From Synechococcus sp. CS-1331 (lineage in GTDB: Bacteria; Cyanobacteriota; Cyanobacteriia; PCC-6307; Cyanobiaceae): a stretch of DNA of 64,000 nucleotides. The notes below the pieces were generated by a model. It had not been told where the DNA came from. It did not search any database and saw only the letters and a list, made by a program, of their open reading frames with translations. The stretch lies in assembly GCA_025127975.1 (NCBI GenBank), contig JAHLYQ010000012.1, positions 62,001-126,000 on the forward strand. Reading direction: 5' to 3'. Shown in pieces: positions 34,705 through 43,899 of the stretch. The translations under genes were made by a program, and so were the position numbers. Each line of letters starts with the position of its first letter. The first letter of the stretch is position 1.

Positions 34705-36075
34705 TCAACTTGAGAGCGCTGCCACCCCTGCCAGCACTGCACCGATGGCCGCCGCTGCACCGATCACCTGCAGCACGCTCCAGCTCAGCCGCAGCTGGGC
34801 AAACAGAGCCACCGCCACCACCAGCGCCGCCCAGGGATTGAAGGCGCCGGCGGGCCAGAGCACCGGGCCGGCGAAGAACAGCGCCAGGCTGGCGATCACC
34901 CCCACCACCACGGCCGTGATGGCGCTCAGCGGCGCGCCGAAACGCAGGTCGCCTCGGGTGGCTTCCACCAGCGGTGCGCCGGCCAGGATGAAGCCGAAGG
35001 AAGGCAGGAAGGTGAACCAAACCGTCACCAGCACAGCTATCAGGGCGAGCGGCCAGGGGCCAGAGCCAGAAGCCAGCGACTGATTCCAGCCGCCCATGAA
35101 GCCCACGAAGGCCACAACCATGATCAGTGGACCCGGTGTGGTTTCGCCTAGGGCCATGCCATCGAGCATCTGGCTGGCCGAGAGCCAGTTGAACTGCTCC
35201 ACCGCCCCTTGTGCCACGTAGGGCAGCACGGCATATGCCCCACCGAAGCTGAGCAGCGCCACCCGCGTGAAAAAGCGGGCCATCAGCGCCAGGATGCCGT
35301 TCCAGCCGCCAAAGCTCGCCAGAGCAGCCAGGGGCGCAAGCGTTGCCAGGGCCCATAGCAGCAGCGTCACCGCCAGCCGCCGCTTTGAAAAGCGTGCATG
35401 GTCCGGCGAAGCGGAGTCATCGTCATGAAGAGCGCCAGGCCGATCCTGCTGGGAGTCGCTCGATCCGGCTCCGTGGGGCTTGCTCGCCACCAGCAGGTTG
35501 GGCCGCCAACGGGCGGCGCCAAGGCCGATCAGGCCAGCGGTGATCACCACCACGGGATAGGGAAACTTGAACGCCGCCAGAGCCAAGAAACCGGCAATTG
35601 CCAGGGCCACCAGCAGGGGCGTGTGCAAGGTGCGGCGGCCGATGCGCCAGGCGGCCATCAGCACGATGGCCAGCACCGCCGGTTTGAGCACGGCGAACAC
35701 CGAGGCCAGCAGGGGCAGCTGACCCCAGAGCGCATAGACGCTGGCAAGGGCCGTGAGCACAAACACCGAGGGGATAATGAACAGCCCCCCGGCGATCAGG
35801 CCACCGGGCACGCCGTGCATCAACCAGCCCAGGTAGGTGGCCAGCTGCATGGCCTCCGGCCCCGGCAGCAGCATGCAGTAATTGAGGGCGTGCAGGTAGC
35901 GCCGTTCCGAGAGCCAGCGGCGCCGGTCCACCAGCTCGCGATGCAGCAGGGCGATCTGCCCGGCCGGCCCCCCGAAGCTCACCAGCCCCAGCTGCAGCCA
36001 GAAGCGCGAGGCCTCGGCGAGGCTCACATGGCTGACAGTTCCAGTGGTCACGGGCTTGGGCAATGCGGGCACCAT
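34705..36075 (-). CDS. chrA: chromate efflux transporter
   Basis: A 456-residue CHR-family transporter with two homologous six-helix halves. The first half has FWLQLGLVSFGGPAGQIALLH and LPGPEAMQLATYLGWL; the second has ARFFTRVALLSFGGAYAVLPY and ALGETTPGPLIMV. The family exports chromate and resembles sulfate carriers. A hydrophilic loop (about 205-240) separates the halves. ATG 36075 is chosen; TTG 36084 would overlap the upstream amidotransferase stop. Adjacency to the sulfate locus makes sense because chromate enters through sulfate importers. Confidence 0.9.
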   Translation of the reverse strand: MVPALPKPVTTGTVSHVSLAEASRFWLQLGLVSFGGPAGQIALLHRELVDRRRWLSERRYLHALNYCMLLPGPEAMQLATYLGWLMHGVPGGLIAGGLFIIPSVFVLTALASVYALWGQLPLLASVFAVLKPAVLAIVLMAAWRIGRRTLHTPLLVALAIAGFLALAAFKFPYPVVVITAGLIGLGAARWRPNLLVASKPHGAGSSDSQQDRPGALHDDDSASPDHARFSKRRLAVTLLLWALATLAPLAALASFGGWNGILALMARFFTRVALLSFGGAYAVLPYVAQGAVEQFNWLSASQMLDGMALGETTPGPLIMVVAFVGFMGGWNQSLASGSGPWPLALIAVLVTVWFTFLPSFGFILAGAPLVEATRGDLRFGAPLSAITAVVVGVIASLALFFAGPVLWPAGAFNPWAALVVAVALFAQLRLSWSVLQVIGAAAAIGAVLAGVAALSS

Positions 36076-36080
36076 GAAGA

Positions 36081-36938
36081 TCAACTCGCAGAAGTCTGGG
36101 CAGTGGCGGCTGGTTGCGAGCTTGCCGAGATGGGGACTGGCCTGACCCCATGGCGACTGCGCTGGATCACCTCACCAGCCTGGAGCAGCAGCGATTCACC
36201 GGCCTGAAAGGGCTGCCAGTGCTCGTCGGTGGTGAGCGGCTCAGTGCTGAGGATGGTCACCACATCGTTGGACGTGGTGAGCGCCGAGAAATCCACCTGC
36301 AGCGGCGGATCCGCCAGCGTGGCCTTGCAGAACGGCGCCCGGCGGGTGAGCCAGTGCAGCCGGCTGGTGGCGGTGACAAACAGCCACTGGCCGTTGCTGA
36401 TCAGGGCATTGAAGGTGCCCCGCTCGGCCAGTTGGGCAGCGCAGTGGTGCAGTTGCTCAAACACCGCAGCCGCGTTGCTGGAATCGACCCCGCTGTGATC
36501 GAGCTGCTCCAGGATCCAGCAAAACGCTGCTTCGCTGTCGGTGCTGCCGAAGGGCCGGTAGCGATCGCCCAAGGGAATGGCGCCTTGGAGGTCGCCGTTG
36601 TGGGCAAATACCCAGGTCTGAGCGCCCCAGCTGCGAGAGAAGGGATGGCAGTTCTCCAGCGCCACCACACCGCGGGTGGCCTTGCGGATGTGGGCGATGC
36701 TCACCAAGGCCTTGGGGGAACGCTCCGCCAGCTGGTCCGCCAGGGCCGAGAAGGCCGCCGGGGCTTCTTCCCTCAAAAGGGTGAGGCTGGGGCGATCCGG
36801 GTGGCCATCGGGGGTGAAGCTGGCCAGGCCCCAGCCATCGGCATGCTCGCCACTGGCGCCACCACGCCGGCTGAGCCCCCGGAAGGAGAAGCCCATGTCG
36901 GTGGGGGTATTGGCGTTGAGGGCGAGCAGCTCACACAT
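36081..36938 (-). CDS. class II glutamine amidotransferase (YafJ/EgtC-like)
   Basis: A 285-residue Ntn hydrolase. After Met removal the N-terminal Cys of MCELLALNANTPTD is the nucleophile. ADGWGLASF, HIRKATRG, CHPFSR and FAHNGDLQG form the glutamine site. Stand-alone proteins of this type hydrolyse glutamine or gamma-glutamyl compounds (EgtC in ergothioneine synthesis), but no ergothioneine genes are near. ATG 36938 is fixed by the catalytic Cys. It lies between chrA and the sulfate-binding gene. Confidence 0.88.
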   Translation of the reverse strand: MCELLALNANTPTDMGFSFRGLSRRGGASGEHADGWGLASFTPDGHPDRPSLTLLREEAPAAFSALADQLAERSPKALVSIAHIRKATRGVVALENCHPFSRSWGAQTWVFAHNGDLQGAIPLGDRYRPFGSTDSEAAFCWILEQLDHSGVDSSNAAAVFEQLHHCAAQLAERGTFNALISNGQWLFVTATSRLHWLTRRAPFCKATLADPPLQVDFSALTTSNDVVTILSTEPLTTDEHWQPFQAGESLLLQAGEVIQRSRHGVRPVPISASSQPAATAQTSAS

Positions 36939-36960
36939 GGAAGACTCCGGGAGTGCAGGA

Positions 36961-38001
36961 TCAGCGGGAGTTGGCGAATAGGCGATCCCAGATGCCGCCG
37001 TTGCCAAAGAATTCCTTGTTGACCTGGCTCCAGCCGCCAAAGTCTTTCACCGAAAAGAACGTCTTCACCGGCGCAAAGCGATCCTTCACCCGCGCCCAAA
37101 CCGTGGGGCTGGTGGGCCGGAAACCCTCCTCGGCAAAAACCTGCTGCGCCTCATCGGTAAACAGATAGGCAGCCAGGGCCTCGGCAGCCTCGCGGGTGCC
37201 CTTGCGGTCCACATTTTTGTCGACCACCGCCACGGGGCCTTCGATGCGGATGTTCAGCTCCGGCACCACGAAGGGATCCTTGAGATCGCCGATGCGGGTG
37301 GCGAGGATCGCTTCGTTTTCGTAGTTGAGCAGCACGTCGCCCTGGTCGCGCTTGAGGAACACATCTGAGGCTTCGCGCGCATCCTTGGGCAGGTTGTCGA
37401 CGTTCTTGTAGACGCTGGTGACATAGGCCTCAGCCTGCTGGGGCGTGCCGCCGGCCTGGGTAATGGAACCCCAAAGACCCAGGAAATTCCAGCGGGCCCC
37501 GCCGGAGGTTTTGGGATTGGCGGTCACCACCGTGACGCCGGGCTTCACCAGGTCCTTCCAGGTGGTGATCTGCTTGGGATTGCCGGCTCTGGTGAGGAAC
37601 GCCACAGCCGAGTTGGTGACGATGCCGTTGTTGGGCAGCTCCTGCTCCCAACCGGGCTGAATCAACCCCGACTCCTCCAGCTTGAGCACGTCGGCGGAGA
37701 GGGCCAGGGTGACCACATCGGCGTCGAGCCCGTCGATCACCGTCCGGGTCTGGGTGCCCGAGCCGCCGTAGCTGGTCTTGATCTCCAGCTCCTGGCCGGT
37801 TTTCTGCTTCCACTGCTCCACGAAGGTGGGCAGGATCCGGTCGTAGGCCCCTTTGGTGACGGCGTAGCTCACCAGCAGCAGCCGCTGGCGTTCACCCGAG
37901 CTGCCGCCCTGGGGTGTTGCCGATGGACCGCCGCAACCGGCCAGGAACACGAGCGAGCCCGTGGTGAAGAGGGCCGCCAGGCACCGCGATTGGATAGTCA
38001 C
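36961..38001 (-). CDS. sbpA: sulfate ABC transporter substrate-binding lipoprotein
   Basis: A 346-residue sulfate-binding protein. It has a lipoprotein signal peptide with lipobox FLAGC (Cys23). The core is LLLVSYAVTKGAYDRILP, KTSYGGSGTQTRTVIDGL and TANPKTSGGARWNFLGLWG, the last two contacting sulfate. The start is GTG 38001. One copy of the shared 20-bp motif lies 35 bases upstream, in the same orientation as the gene. It is the lipid-anchored partner of the second binding protein at 38140. Confidence 0.92.
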   Translation of the reverse strand: MTIQSRCLAALFTTGSLVFLAGCGGPSATPQGGSSGERQRLLLVSYAVTKGAYDRILPTFVEQWKQKTGQELEIKTSYGGSGTQTRTVIDGLDADVVTLALSADVLKLEESGLIQPGWEQELPNNGIVTNSAVAFLTRAGNPKQITTWKDLVKPGVTVVTANPKTSGGARWNFLGLWGSITQAGGTPQQAEAYVTSVYKNVDNLPKDAREASDVFLKRDQGDVLLNYENEAILATRIGDLKDPFVVPELNIRIEGPVAVVDKNVDRKGTREAAEALAAYLFTDEAQQVFAEEGFRPTSPTVWARVKDRFAPVKTFFSVKDFGGWSQVNKEFFGNGGIWDRLFANSR

Positions 38002-38035
38002 GTAAACCGGTAGGGAATATGCAGATACAATACCG

Positions 38036-38055
38036 CGGTTTGCCCATCGGGAATT
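38036..38055 (-). promoter_or_regulatory. shared sulfate-locus motif, copy C
   Basis: The minus strand reads AATTCCCGATGGGCAAACCG. It lies upstream of the sbpA GTG start. Compare copies at 39283, 39823 and 41953. The adjoining CCGCGG makes the downstream half palindromic. Confidence 0.6.
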
Positions 38056-38139
38056 AGGCGAGAAAAAGCCGCGGCCGGCTGGCGCGGGGCTGGAGGGGTG
38101 TTCGTGTGTGGATGCTGAGTGGAGGGGGGGGGGCTGCGC

Positions 38140-39201
38140 TCAGCGGGAGGCACGGAAGATCTGGTCCCAGATCGCCCCATCACGGAAGAATTTGCCAGTC
38201 ACGGCCGGCCAGCCACCGAAGGCCTCGATCGTGTGGGTCTTCACCACGGGAAACTTGCCGCGGGCGTAGGCCTTGCCCTCGGGCGTGGCAGGGCGGAAGC
38301 CGTTATCCGCAAATACCTTCTGGGCAGCCGGGGTAAAGAGAAACTTGGTGAAGGCCTCGGCCACCTTGCGGCTGCCATTGCGATCCACGTTCTTGTCAAC
38401 CACAGCAACCGGCTGGGAAGTGAGCACGTTGGGGCTGAAGGTCTTGTAGCCAGCGGTCCACTCGCCCTTGCGTTTGGCCAGAATCGCCTCGGTTTCCCAG
38501 TTGAGCAGTACGTCACCCTGGTTCCGCTTGATGAAGAAGTCGGAGGCCTCGCGGGCATCCTTGGGCAGCACCTCGACGTTCTTGTAGACGTCGCGGATGA
38601 ATTGCCGGGCTTGAGCTTCCGAGCCTCCGGCCTGGGTCACAGCGCCCCAAAGGGCGACGAAGTTCCAGCGGGCACCACCGGAGGTCTTGGGGTTGGCGGT
38701 GACCACGTCCACATTCGGCTTGGCGAGGTCTTTCCAGCTGTTGATCTTCTTGGGATTGCCGGGTCGCACAAAGGCCACAACCGTGGAGTGGATGGGCGTG
38801 GCTTTGTTGGGAAGACGGCTTTCCCAGCCTTTCTTAATTAGCCCGGCCTGCTCGATCCGGGACACGTCGGCGGCCATGGCCAGATTGACGATGTCGGCAT
38901 TCAGGCCATCGATCACGGCTCGGGTCTGGGAACCGGAGCCGCCATAGCTGCCCTTGAAGGTGACGGTCTGGCCGGTTTTCTTTTTCCAGTCGTCGGCGAA
39001 CAGCCGGAAGATCTGGTCGTAGGCGTTTTTGGTAACCGCGTAGGAGACCAGGGTGAGGGTTTGGGGTTTGGCCGGCTGCTGGGCCTGCGCCAACGGAGCA
39101 TTAAGTGTGTTGGCAGCAGTCACAGCCAGAGGTAGGCAGGCGATGCCGGTAAGCAACAGCTGGCGGCGACTGGGCCGAGCAGAAAAGAGCGTCAAATTCA
39201 C
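38140..39201 (-). CDS. second sulfate ABC transporter substrate-binding protein
   Basis: A 353-residue paralogue of the preceding protein. Instead of a lipobox it has a signal with paired arginines (PSRRQLLLTGIACLPLAV) that may use the Tat route. The sulfate-binding core is intact (TLVSYAVTKNAYDQIFRLF, GSYGGSGSQTRAVIDGL, NPKTSGGARWNF). The start is GTG 39201. A tract of ten G residues lies just after its stop. Two binding proteins for one transporter may differ in affinity or in oxyanion preference. Confidence 0.92.
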   Translation of the reverse strand: MNLTLFSARPSRRQLLLTGIACLPLAVTAANTLNAPLAQAQQPAKPQTLTLVSYAVTKNAYDQIFRLFADDWKKKTGQTVTFKGSYGGSGSQTRAVIDGLNADIVNLAMAADVSRIEQAGLIKKGWESRLPNKATPIHSTVVAFVRPGNPKKINSWKDLAKPNVDVVTANPKTSGGARWNFVALWGAVTQAGGSEAQARQFIRDVYKNVEVLPKDAREASDFFIKRNQGDVLLNWETEAILAKRKGEWTAGYKTFSPNVLTSQPVAVVDKNVDRNGSRKVAEAFTKFLFTPAAQKVFADNGFRPATPEGKAYARGKFPVVKTHTIEAFGGWPAVTGKFFRDGAIWDQIFRASR

Positions 39202-39282
39202 GGTAAGTCGATCGGGAACTAGAGAAAATTACGTTGCGAAGGCTTGTGGCGTTGTGGCTCAAGGCACACGCCCAGTCAGCGC

Positions 39283-39302
39283 AATTCCCGACCTGCAAAC
39301 CG
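39283..39302 (+). promoter_or_regulatory. shared sulfate-locus motif, copy B
   Basis: AATTCCCGACCTGCAAACCG lies between the divergent sulfate-binding and Rrf2 genes, 41 bases before the Rrf2 start. It continues TTG, as copy A does. Confidence 0.6.
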
Positions 39303-39342
39303 TTGTTTACCTGGCAGAATGGGACAAGTTCCAAAGCCAGCC

Positions 39343-39774
39343 ATGGTTTTCAGTGCCAAGACGGAGTACGGACTGGTTGCGCTGATCGATCTGGCCGCCG
39401 TCTATGCAACTGGCGAGCGCCAGCAGACCGGTGAGATCAGCAGGCGGCATGGCATGCCCGAGCGCTACCTGGAGCAGATGCTGACCTCCCTGCGCAAAGG
39501 GGGCTTCCTTATCAGCGTGCGTGGGCCGAAGGGCGGCCACCAGCTGACCCGTTCGCCAGAGCTGATTACTGTCTCCGAGGTGGAGGACTGCCTGGAAGGA
39601 GACGCCCGAGCCGAGCGCCAGGGCGATCGGAGCAATGCTGAGTTCCGCGTTCTCGATGGGCTGGCCCAGCGGGCGCACCAGGCCCGAACGGCAGTGCTGA
39701 AGGGCACCACGCTGGCCCATCTGCTGCTGGAGCGGGACAGCCTGCGGCAGCCCACGCCGATGTTCTACATCTGA
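39343..39774 (+). CDS. Rrf2-family transcriptional regulator
   Basis: A 143-residue regulator. The winged helix (FSAKTEYGLVALIDLA, ISRRHGMPERYLEQMLTSLRKGGFL, VRGPKGGHQL) matches CymR/IscR-type proteins. The cluster-binding cysteines of IscR are absent: only one Cys (DCLEGD) is visible. It therefore probably senses metabolites or protein partners rather than an iron-sulfur cluster. CymR controls cysteine metabolism in Firmicutes, so control of sulfur uptake fits the position. Confidence 0.88.
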   Translation: MVFSAKTEYGLVALIDLAAVYATGERQQTGEISRRHGMPERYLEQMLTSLRKGGFLISVRGPKGGHQLTRSPELITVSEVEDCLEGDARAERQGDRSNAEFRVLDGLAQRAHQARTAVLKGTTLAHLLLERDSLRQPTPMFYI

Positions 39775-39822
39775 AGACCCAGGTCGAGACGCACGCGAAT
39801 CAACCTGTGTGCCCGAAAACAC

Positions 39823-39842
39823 CGGTATGCCCATCGGAAATA
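39823..39842 (-). promoter_or_regulatory. shared sulfate-locus motif, copy D
   Basis: The minus strand reads TATTTCCGATGGGCATACCG, the most divergent copy. It lies between the Rrf2 stop and the Crp/Fnr gene, about 120 bases before its ATG. Confidence 0.5.
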
Positions 39843-39962
39843 AGACATACTCCTGAGCAGTTGCTCTCCGGCTATGGCCTGCTGTCTGCGAATGCCTTGC
39901 TCTCCTCTGAATTCACACCTCCGTGGCCCAAGTCATTACCCGCCCCATCGCTCGCCGACGCC

Positions 39963-40517
39963 ATGACTTCATCTCTGCTCAAGCGCCCTTTGCAACTCAC
40001 GCTCCACCCTCAGGACGTGCTTCCAGAAGGCATGAGTTGGCGGCTGCATGAGGGCTACGTGCGCTCGGCCACCTGGGATCTGGAAGGGGAGAGCATCACC
40101 CTTGGCCTCTGGGCCCCGGGTGATCTGATCACTTCGGAAGATCCCGTGCTCAATCCGCTGGAACTGCAGTGCCTCACCACCGTGGTGGTGGAGCACATTG
40201 AGCTTGATGCAAGCGAGCAGCTCCAGCATCTGCTGCGTGAGCGGCAAATGCTGGCGGAACTGCTAACCATTCAGCGGATTCGCTCCGGGGACCTGCGCCT
40301 GTTGACCTTGCTCAGCTGGATCGGTCAGGCCCACGGGCAGGTAAACAGCCACGGCTGCCGCCTGTCGCTCAGTGAGCTCAACCTCACCCACCGCTCCCTG
40401 GCGGACATCTGCGGGCTGACCCGGGTCACGGTGACCAAGCTGCTGAGCCGTCTTCGCGCGGAAGGGCGTCTGGTGGCGATTGGCGACAGCGATCTCTTGA
40501 TCCCCAGCCAGCCATGA
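39963..40517 (+). CDS. Crp/Fnr-family transcriptional regulator (CysR-like)
   Basis: A 184-residue regulator with a shortened cyclic-nucleotide-like barrel ([30 protein letters not shown]) and a C-terminal HTH ([30 protein letters not shown]). CysR of Synechococcus, a Crp-type protein, is required for sulfur-starvation responses and lies in the same sort of cluster; I infer equivalence. ATG 39963 is chosen; a GTG far upstream (39807) would add 52 residues without domain character and would cover motif D. Confidence 0.85.
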   Translation: MTSSLLKRPLQLTLHPQDVLPEGMSWRLHEGYVRSATWDLEGESITLGLWAPGDLITSEDPVLNPLELQCLTTVVVEHIELDASEQLQHLLRERQMLAELLTIQRIRSGDLRLLTLLSWIGQAHGQVNSHGCRLSLSELNLTHRSLADICGLTRVTVTKLLSRLRAEGRLVAIGDSDLLIPSQP

Positions 40518-40575
40518 GCCACCCCATCTCTCCTTGGTGCCTGCAATGGGGCCGCGACGGAGAACTGGCCAGGCA

Positions 40576-40893
40576 GGGCCCCACCGCATCCAGGGCATCG
40601 GGGCGGGCTTTGTGCCGGGCAATCTGGATCTATCACTGATTGACCGGGTCGAGACTGTGAGCGATGCCGATGCCATCGCCATGGCCCAGCGGTTGATGAA
40701 AGAGGAAGGCATTCTGGCCGGCATCTCCTGCGGAGCGGCGGCAACGGTGGCTTTGCGTCTAGCTCGTGATGAGCGATTCCAGGGGAAGTTGATTGTGGTG
40801 GTGCTGCCGGATTCCGGCGAGCGCTATCTCAGCACCGCTCTCTTTGAAAACGTGTTTGATGCCCAGGGCCTACCGATTGGTGCCAGGCCCTGA
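40576..40893 (+). pseudogene. cysK: C-terminal third of cysteine synthase
   Basis: The frame reads [19 protein letters not shown], then [32 protein letters not shown] and [14 protein letters not shown]. These are the last 105 or so residues of O-acetylserine sulfhydrylase. The PLP lysine domain and the first 200 residues are absent; the frame upstream is unrelated. It cannot be an active enzyme. The stub lies where a cys gene would be expected, beside CysA. Confidence 0.88.
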
Positions 40894-40896
40894 GCT

Positions 40897-41904
40897 TCAG
40901 ATCACAAAGTCCGGCACGAAGGTGCGGGAATCGCGGCTGGTGATGTGCAGGGCATCGCCGGCCTGGAGCTCGCGGTAATCAATCCTCTCGCGGGGCAGCT
41001 GGGCCACCACCACCTCACCGCTGGCAAGGGTGAGTTCGGCTTGGATGTCACGGCCCAGATGGGTGAGACGGCGCAGCACCGCCGGCACGCTGCCCTCTTG
41101 GGGCTGGCGATGTAGCTCCAGGTCGTGGGGCCGAATGAACAGATCGCCCGGCTGCTCCCGATGGGGTGCTAAGGCCACATGGGAAGGCAGCACATTCACC
41201 GCCCCCACGAAACTCATCACAAACGGACTGGCCGGTTGGTCGTAGATCTCGGCGGGGGTGCCTATCTGCTCAACGCGCCCCTGGTTCATCACCACGATCT
41301 TGTCGGCCACCTCCATGGCTTCTTCCTGGTCGTGGGTGACGATCACGGTGGTGACATGCATCTCGTCGTGGAGATTGCGCAGCCAGGCCCGTAGTTCCTT
41401 GCGCACCTTGGCATCCAGAGCGCTGAAGGGCTCATCGAGCAGCAGCACCCGTGGCTGCACAGCCAGGGCCCGGGCCAGGGCCACCCGCTGGCGCTGGCCG
41501 CCGGAGAGCTGGGAGGGGTAGCGGTTGCCAAAGCCCTGCAGCTGCACCAGCTCCAGCAGCTCATCGACCCGCCGGCGGATCGCCTCGTGCTTCCAGCCGC
41601 GCAGCTCCAAACCAAAGCCGACGTTTTGGCGCACGGTGCGGTGCTTGAACAGGGCGAAGTGCTGGAACACAAAGCCCACCTGGCGCTCCTGCACCGAGCG
41701 AGTGGTGGCCTCCTCGCCGGTGATCCAGACCCGCCCGGCGTCAGCCTCCTCCAGGCCGGCGATCAGCCGCAGCAGGGTGCTTTTGCCGGAACCGGATGGT
41801 CCGAGCAGGGCCACCAGGGAGCCGGTTTCGACATCAAGGCTGACGTTGTCGACCGCCCGGAAGGAGCCGAATTCCTTGCAAACACCAGCAACGCGGATGC
41901 CCAT
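40897..41904 (-). CDS. cysA: sulfate/thiosulfate ABC transporter ATP-binding protein
   Basis: A 335-residue ATPase. Walker A is GPSGSGKST, the signature is LSGGQRQR, Walker B is [11 protein letters not shown], and [13 protein letters not shown] completes the switch region. A C-terminal TOBE-type regulatory domain follows ([27 protein letters not shown]). It divergently faces cysT across a 121-base gap that holds motif copy A. Confidence 0.93.
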   Translation of the reverse strand: MGIRVAGVCKEFGSFRAVDNVSLDVETGSLVALLGPSGSGKSTLLRLIAGLEEADAGRVWITGEEATTRSVQERQVGFVFQHFALFKHRTVRQNVGFGLELRGWKHEAIRRRVDELLELVQLQGFGNRYPSQLSGGQRQRVALARALAVQPRVLLLDEPFSALDAKVRKELRAWLRNLHDEMHVTTVIVTHDQEEAMEVADKIVVMNQGRVEQIGTPAEIYDQPASPFVMSFVGAVNVLPSHVALAPHREQPGDLFIRPHDLELHRQPQEGSVPAVLRRLTHLGRDIQAELTLASGEVVVAQLPRERIDYRELQAGDALHITSRDSRTFVPDFVI

Positions 41905-41952
41905 GTCAGGGGAGGAAGCGGAACGATGGCAGCAACCCTACAGCAAACATCT

Positions 41953-41972
41953 ATTTCCCCACCGGCAAACCG
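41953..41972 (+). promoter_or_regulatory. shared sulfate-locus motif, copy A
   Basis: ATTTCCCCACCGGCAAACCG lies in the divergent cysA/cysT promoter region. It is followed by TTGAATAAATCG and an inverted half (AAACGGT), so ACCGTT and AACGGT form a spaced dyad here. Confidence 0.6.
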
Positions 41973-42025
41973 TTGAATAAATCGCCAAACGGTGATACGG
42001 TCCGCCCACTTCCGGTTATTCCTCC

Positions 42026-42895
42026 ATGGCTCCTGCGCTCTCGGCCCGACGCCGGGGATTCACCTGGCCTAGCTGGCTGCAGCTGAGCTGGTCCTGGCGG
42101 ATCACCTGGTTGTATCTGGCCTTGGTGCTGTTTCTGCCCCTCGGCGCCCTGGCCCTCAAGGCCGCCGCGGTGGGCCCATCCCAGTTCTGGCAGCTGGCCA
42201 CCAGCCCTGAGGCTCTGGCCACTTACCGAATCAGCTTCGGATTGGCGTTTGTGGCCGCTTTGCTCAATGGTGTGTTTGGCCTCGTGATCGCTTGGGCGCT
42301 GGTGCGCTGCTCCTTTCCTGGGCGGCGGCTGCTGGATTCGCTGATCGATCTGCCCTTTGCCCTGCCCACGGCGGTGGCGGGCCTAGCCCTGGCCGCGATC
42401 TACAGCACCAACGGCTGGCTGGGTGCACCGCTTGCGGCCCTTTTCGGCATCAAAGTTTCATTTACCTGGCTGGGGGTCGCCATCGCCATGGTGTTTATCT
42501 CTCTGCCCTTTGTAGTTCGCAGCGTGGAGCCGGTGCTCGAGGCCCTAGAGCACGATCAGGAAGAAGCCGCCTGGTGCCTCGGCGCCACTCCGCGTCAGAC
42601 CTTGACCAAGGTGGTGCTGCCCCAGTTGATGCCAGCGATCTTGGCGGGCGTAGCCCAGGGCTACAGCCGGGCCGTAGGCGAATACGGCTCGGTGGTGATG
42701 ATCTCCTCCAACGTGCCGTTCCGCGACCTGATTACCCCCACCCTGATCATCCAGAAGCTGGAGGAATACGACTTCGCCTCCGCGACGGTGATCGGCATGG
42801 TGATGCTGATGTTTTCACTACTGAGCCTTTTGGTAATCAACGGGCTGCAGGTGTGGGGACGCAACTGGGAAGCCAATCCGGCTCAGGGCGCCTGA
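42026..42895 (+). CDS. cysT: sulfate ABC transporter permease CysT
   Basis: A 289-residue inner-membrane permease with six hydrophobic segments. The cytoplasmic EAA loop is EALEHDQEEAAWCLGATPRQTLTKVVLP-like (about 172-200). The typical end RDLITPTLIIQKLEEYDFASAT is present. It pairs with CysW to form the sulfate channel driven by CysA. It is followed by cysW after 64 bases. Confidence 0.92.
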   Translation: MAPALSARRRGFTWPSWLQLSWSWRITWLYLALVLFLPLGALALKAAAVGPSQFWQLATSPEALATYRISFGLAFVAALLNGVFGLVIAWALVRCSFPGRRLLDSLIDLPFALPTAVAGLALAAIYSTNGWLGAPLAALFGIKVSFTWLGVAIAMVFISLPFVVRSVEPVLEALEHDQEEAAWCLGATPRQTLTKVVLPQLMPAILAGVAQGYSRAVGEYGSVVMISSNVPFRDLITPTLIIQKLEEYDFASATVIGMVMLMFSLLSLLVINGLQVWGRNWEANPAQGA

Positions 42896-42959
42896 ATTGA
42901 GATTTAGCTGAATTCAATGCGCCACATCAACACCACTCCTCTTCTTTTCGAAAATATCC

Positions 42960-43820
42960 ATGCGTTCATTGCTGCGCTCCTTCTCAAAAGCCCTGCCCCG
43001 CCCATCGGCGGCGGTGCTGATTCCCCTGATCGCTTGCCTATATGTGGGTGTGATTATTGTGCTGCCAGCCTTAGAAGTAGTGTCAGGAGCTTTTGCTAAG
43101 GGGCTGAAGCCTTTTATTGAGAACTTTCAATCGGAGGAGTTGCGCTCGGCCGTGCTGCTAACCCTGCGCTGCACTTTGATTGCAGTGCCGGCCAACACCA
43201 TCTTTGGTCTAGCGGCTGCCACCGCCATTGCCAGGCGTCAGTTTCCGGGCAAAGCGCTGCTGTTGAGCGTGATCGACCTGCCCTTCTCAATCTCGCCCGT
43301 GGTGGTGGGCTTGATGCTGGTGCTGCTCTACAGCCCCACCAACGGCCTCTTTGGGGGAATCGTGAGCAGCCTCGGCTGGCAGATCATCTTTTCCTGGCCA
43401 GGCATGGCATTGGCAACGGTCATCGTCACCTTCCCCTTCATGGCCCGCGAAGTGATTCCGTTGCTGGAGGAGGAGGGCTGGGATCAGGAGGAAGCTGCCC
43501 GCACCCTTGGTGCCAGCGACTGGCAAGTGTTTTGGAAAGTCACCCTGCCCTCGGTGCGCTGGGCCGTGGTTTATGGCCTGATCCTCACTACCGCCCGTGC
43601 GCTCGGTGAATTCGGCGCCGTAGCCGTAGTTAGCGGCAACATCGCCGGCCAAACCCAAACCCTGCCGCTTTTTATTGAAGACGCCTACAAGCAATACGAC
43701 ACCGAACTGGCCTACGGCGCTGCCCTAATCCTGGGGGGAGTTGGTCTGGTGTCGCTGCTGCTGAAGCTGGTTGTTGAACAGCTGATGGGTGGAGTGAAGG
43801 AGAGCAAGCCGATCAACTGA
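42960..43820 (+). CDS. cysW: sulfate ABC transporter permease CysW
   Basis: A 286-residue permease with six hydrophobic segments. The EAA loop is EEGWDQEEAARTLGASDWQVFWKVTLP-like, and RALGEFGAVAVVSGNIAGQTQTLPLFIE is diagnostic for CysW. The codon usage and length are normal. It completes a CysTWA-plus-two-binding-protein sulfate importer. Confidence 0.93.
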   Translation: MRSLLRSFSKALPRPSAAVLIPLIACLYVGVIIVLPALEVVSGAFAKGLKPFIENFQSEELRSAVLLTLRCTLIAVPANTIFGLAAATAIARRQFPGKALLLSVIDLPFSISPVVVGLMLVLLYSPTNGLFGGIVSSLGWQIIFSWPGMALATVIVTFPFMAREVIPLLEEEGWDQEEAARTLGASDWQVFWKVTLPSVRWAVVYGLILTTARALGEFGAVAVVSGNIAGQTQTLPLFIEDAYKQYDTELAYGAALILGGVGLVSLLLKLVVEQLMGGVKESKPIN

Positions 43821-43899
43821 GGGTTGCTGAGGGCCGATGCCCTGCAGAGATGGCAAGACCAACACCCCAATAGGAGCTCCCTTCTCCATGCTCCTCTGT

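Noticed and set aside
38124..38133. Run of ten G residues after the second sulfate-binding gene as a possible phase-variable switch
   Set aside because: It lies outside any coding frame, after a stop codon, and not at a recognisable promoter. It may only be a sequencing-prone tract.
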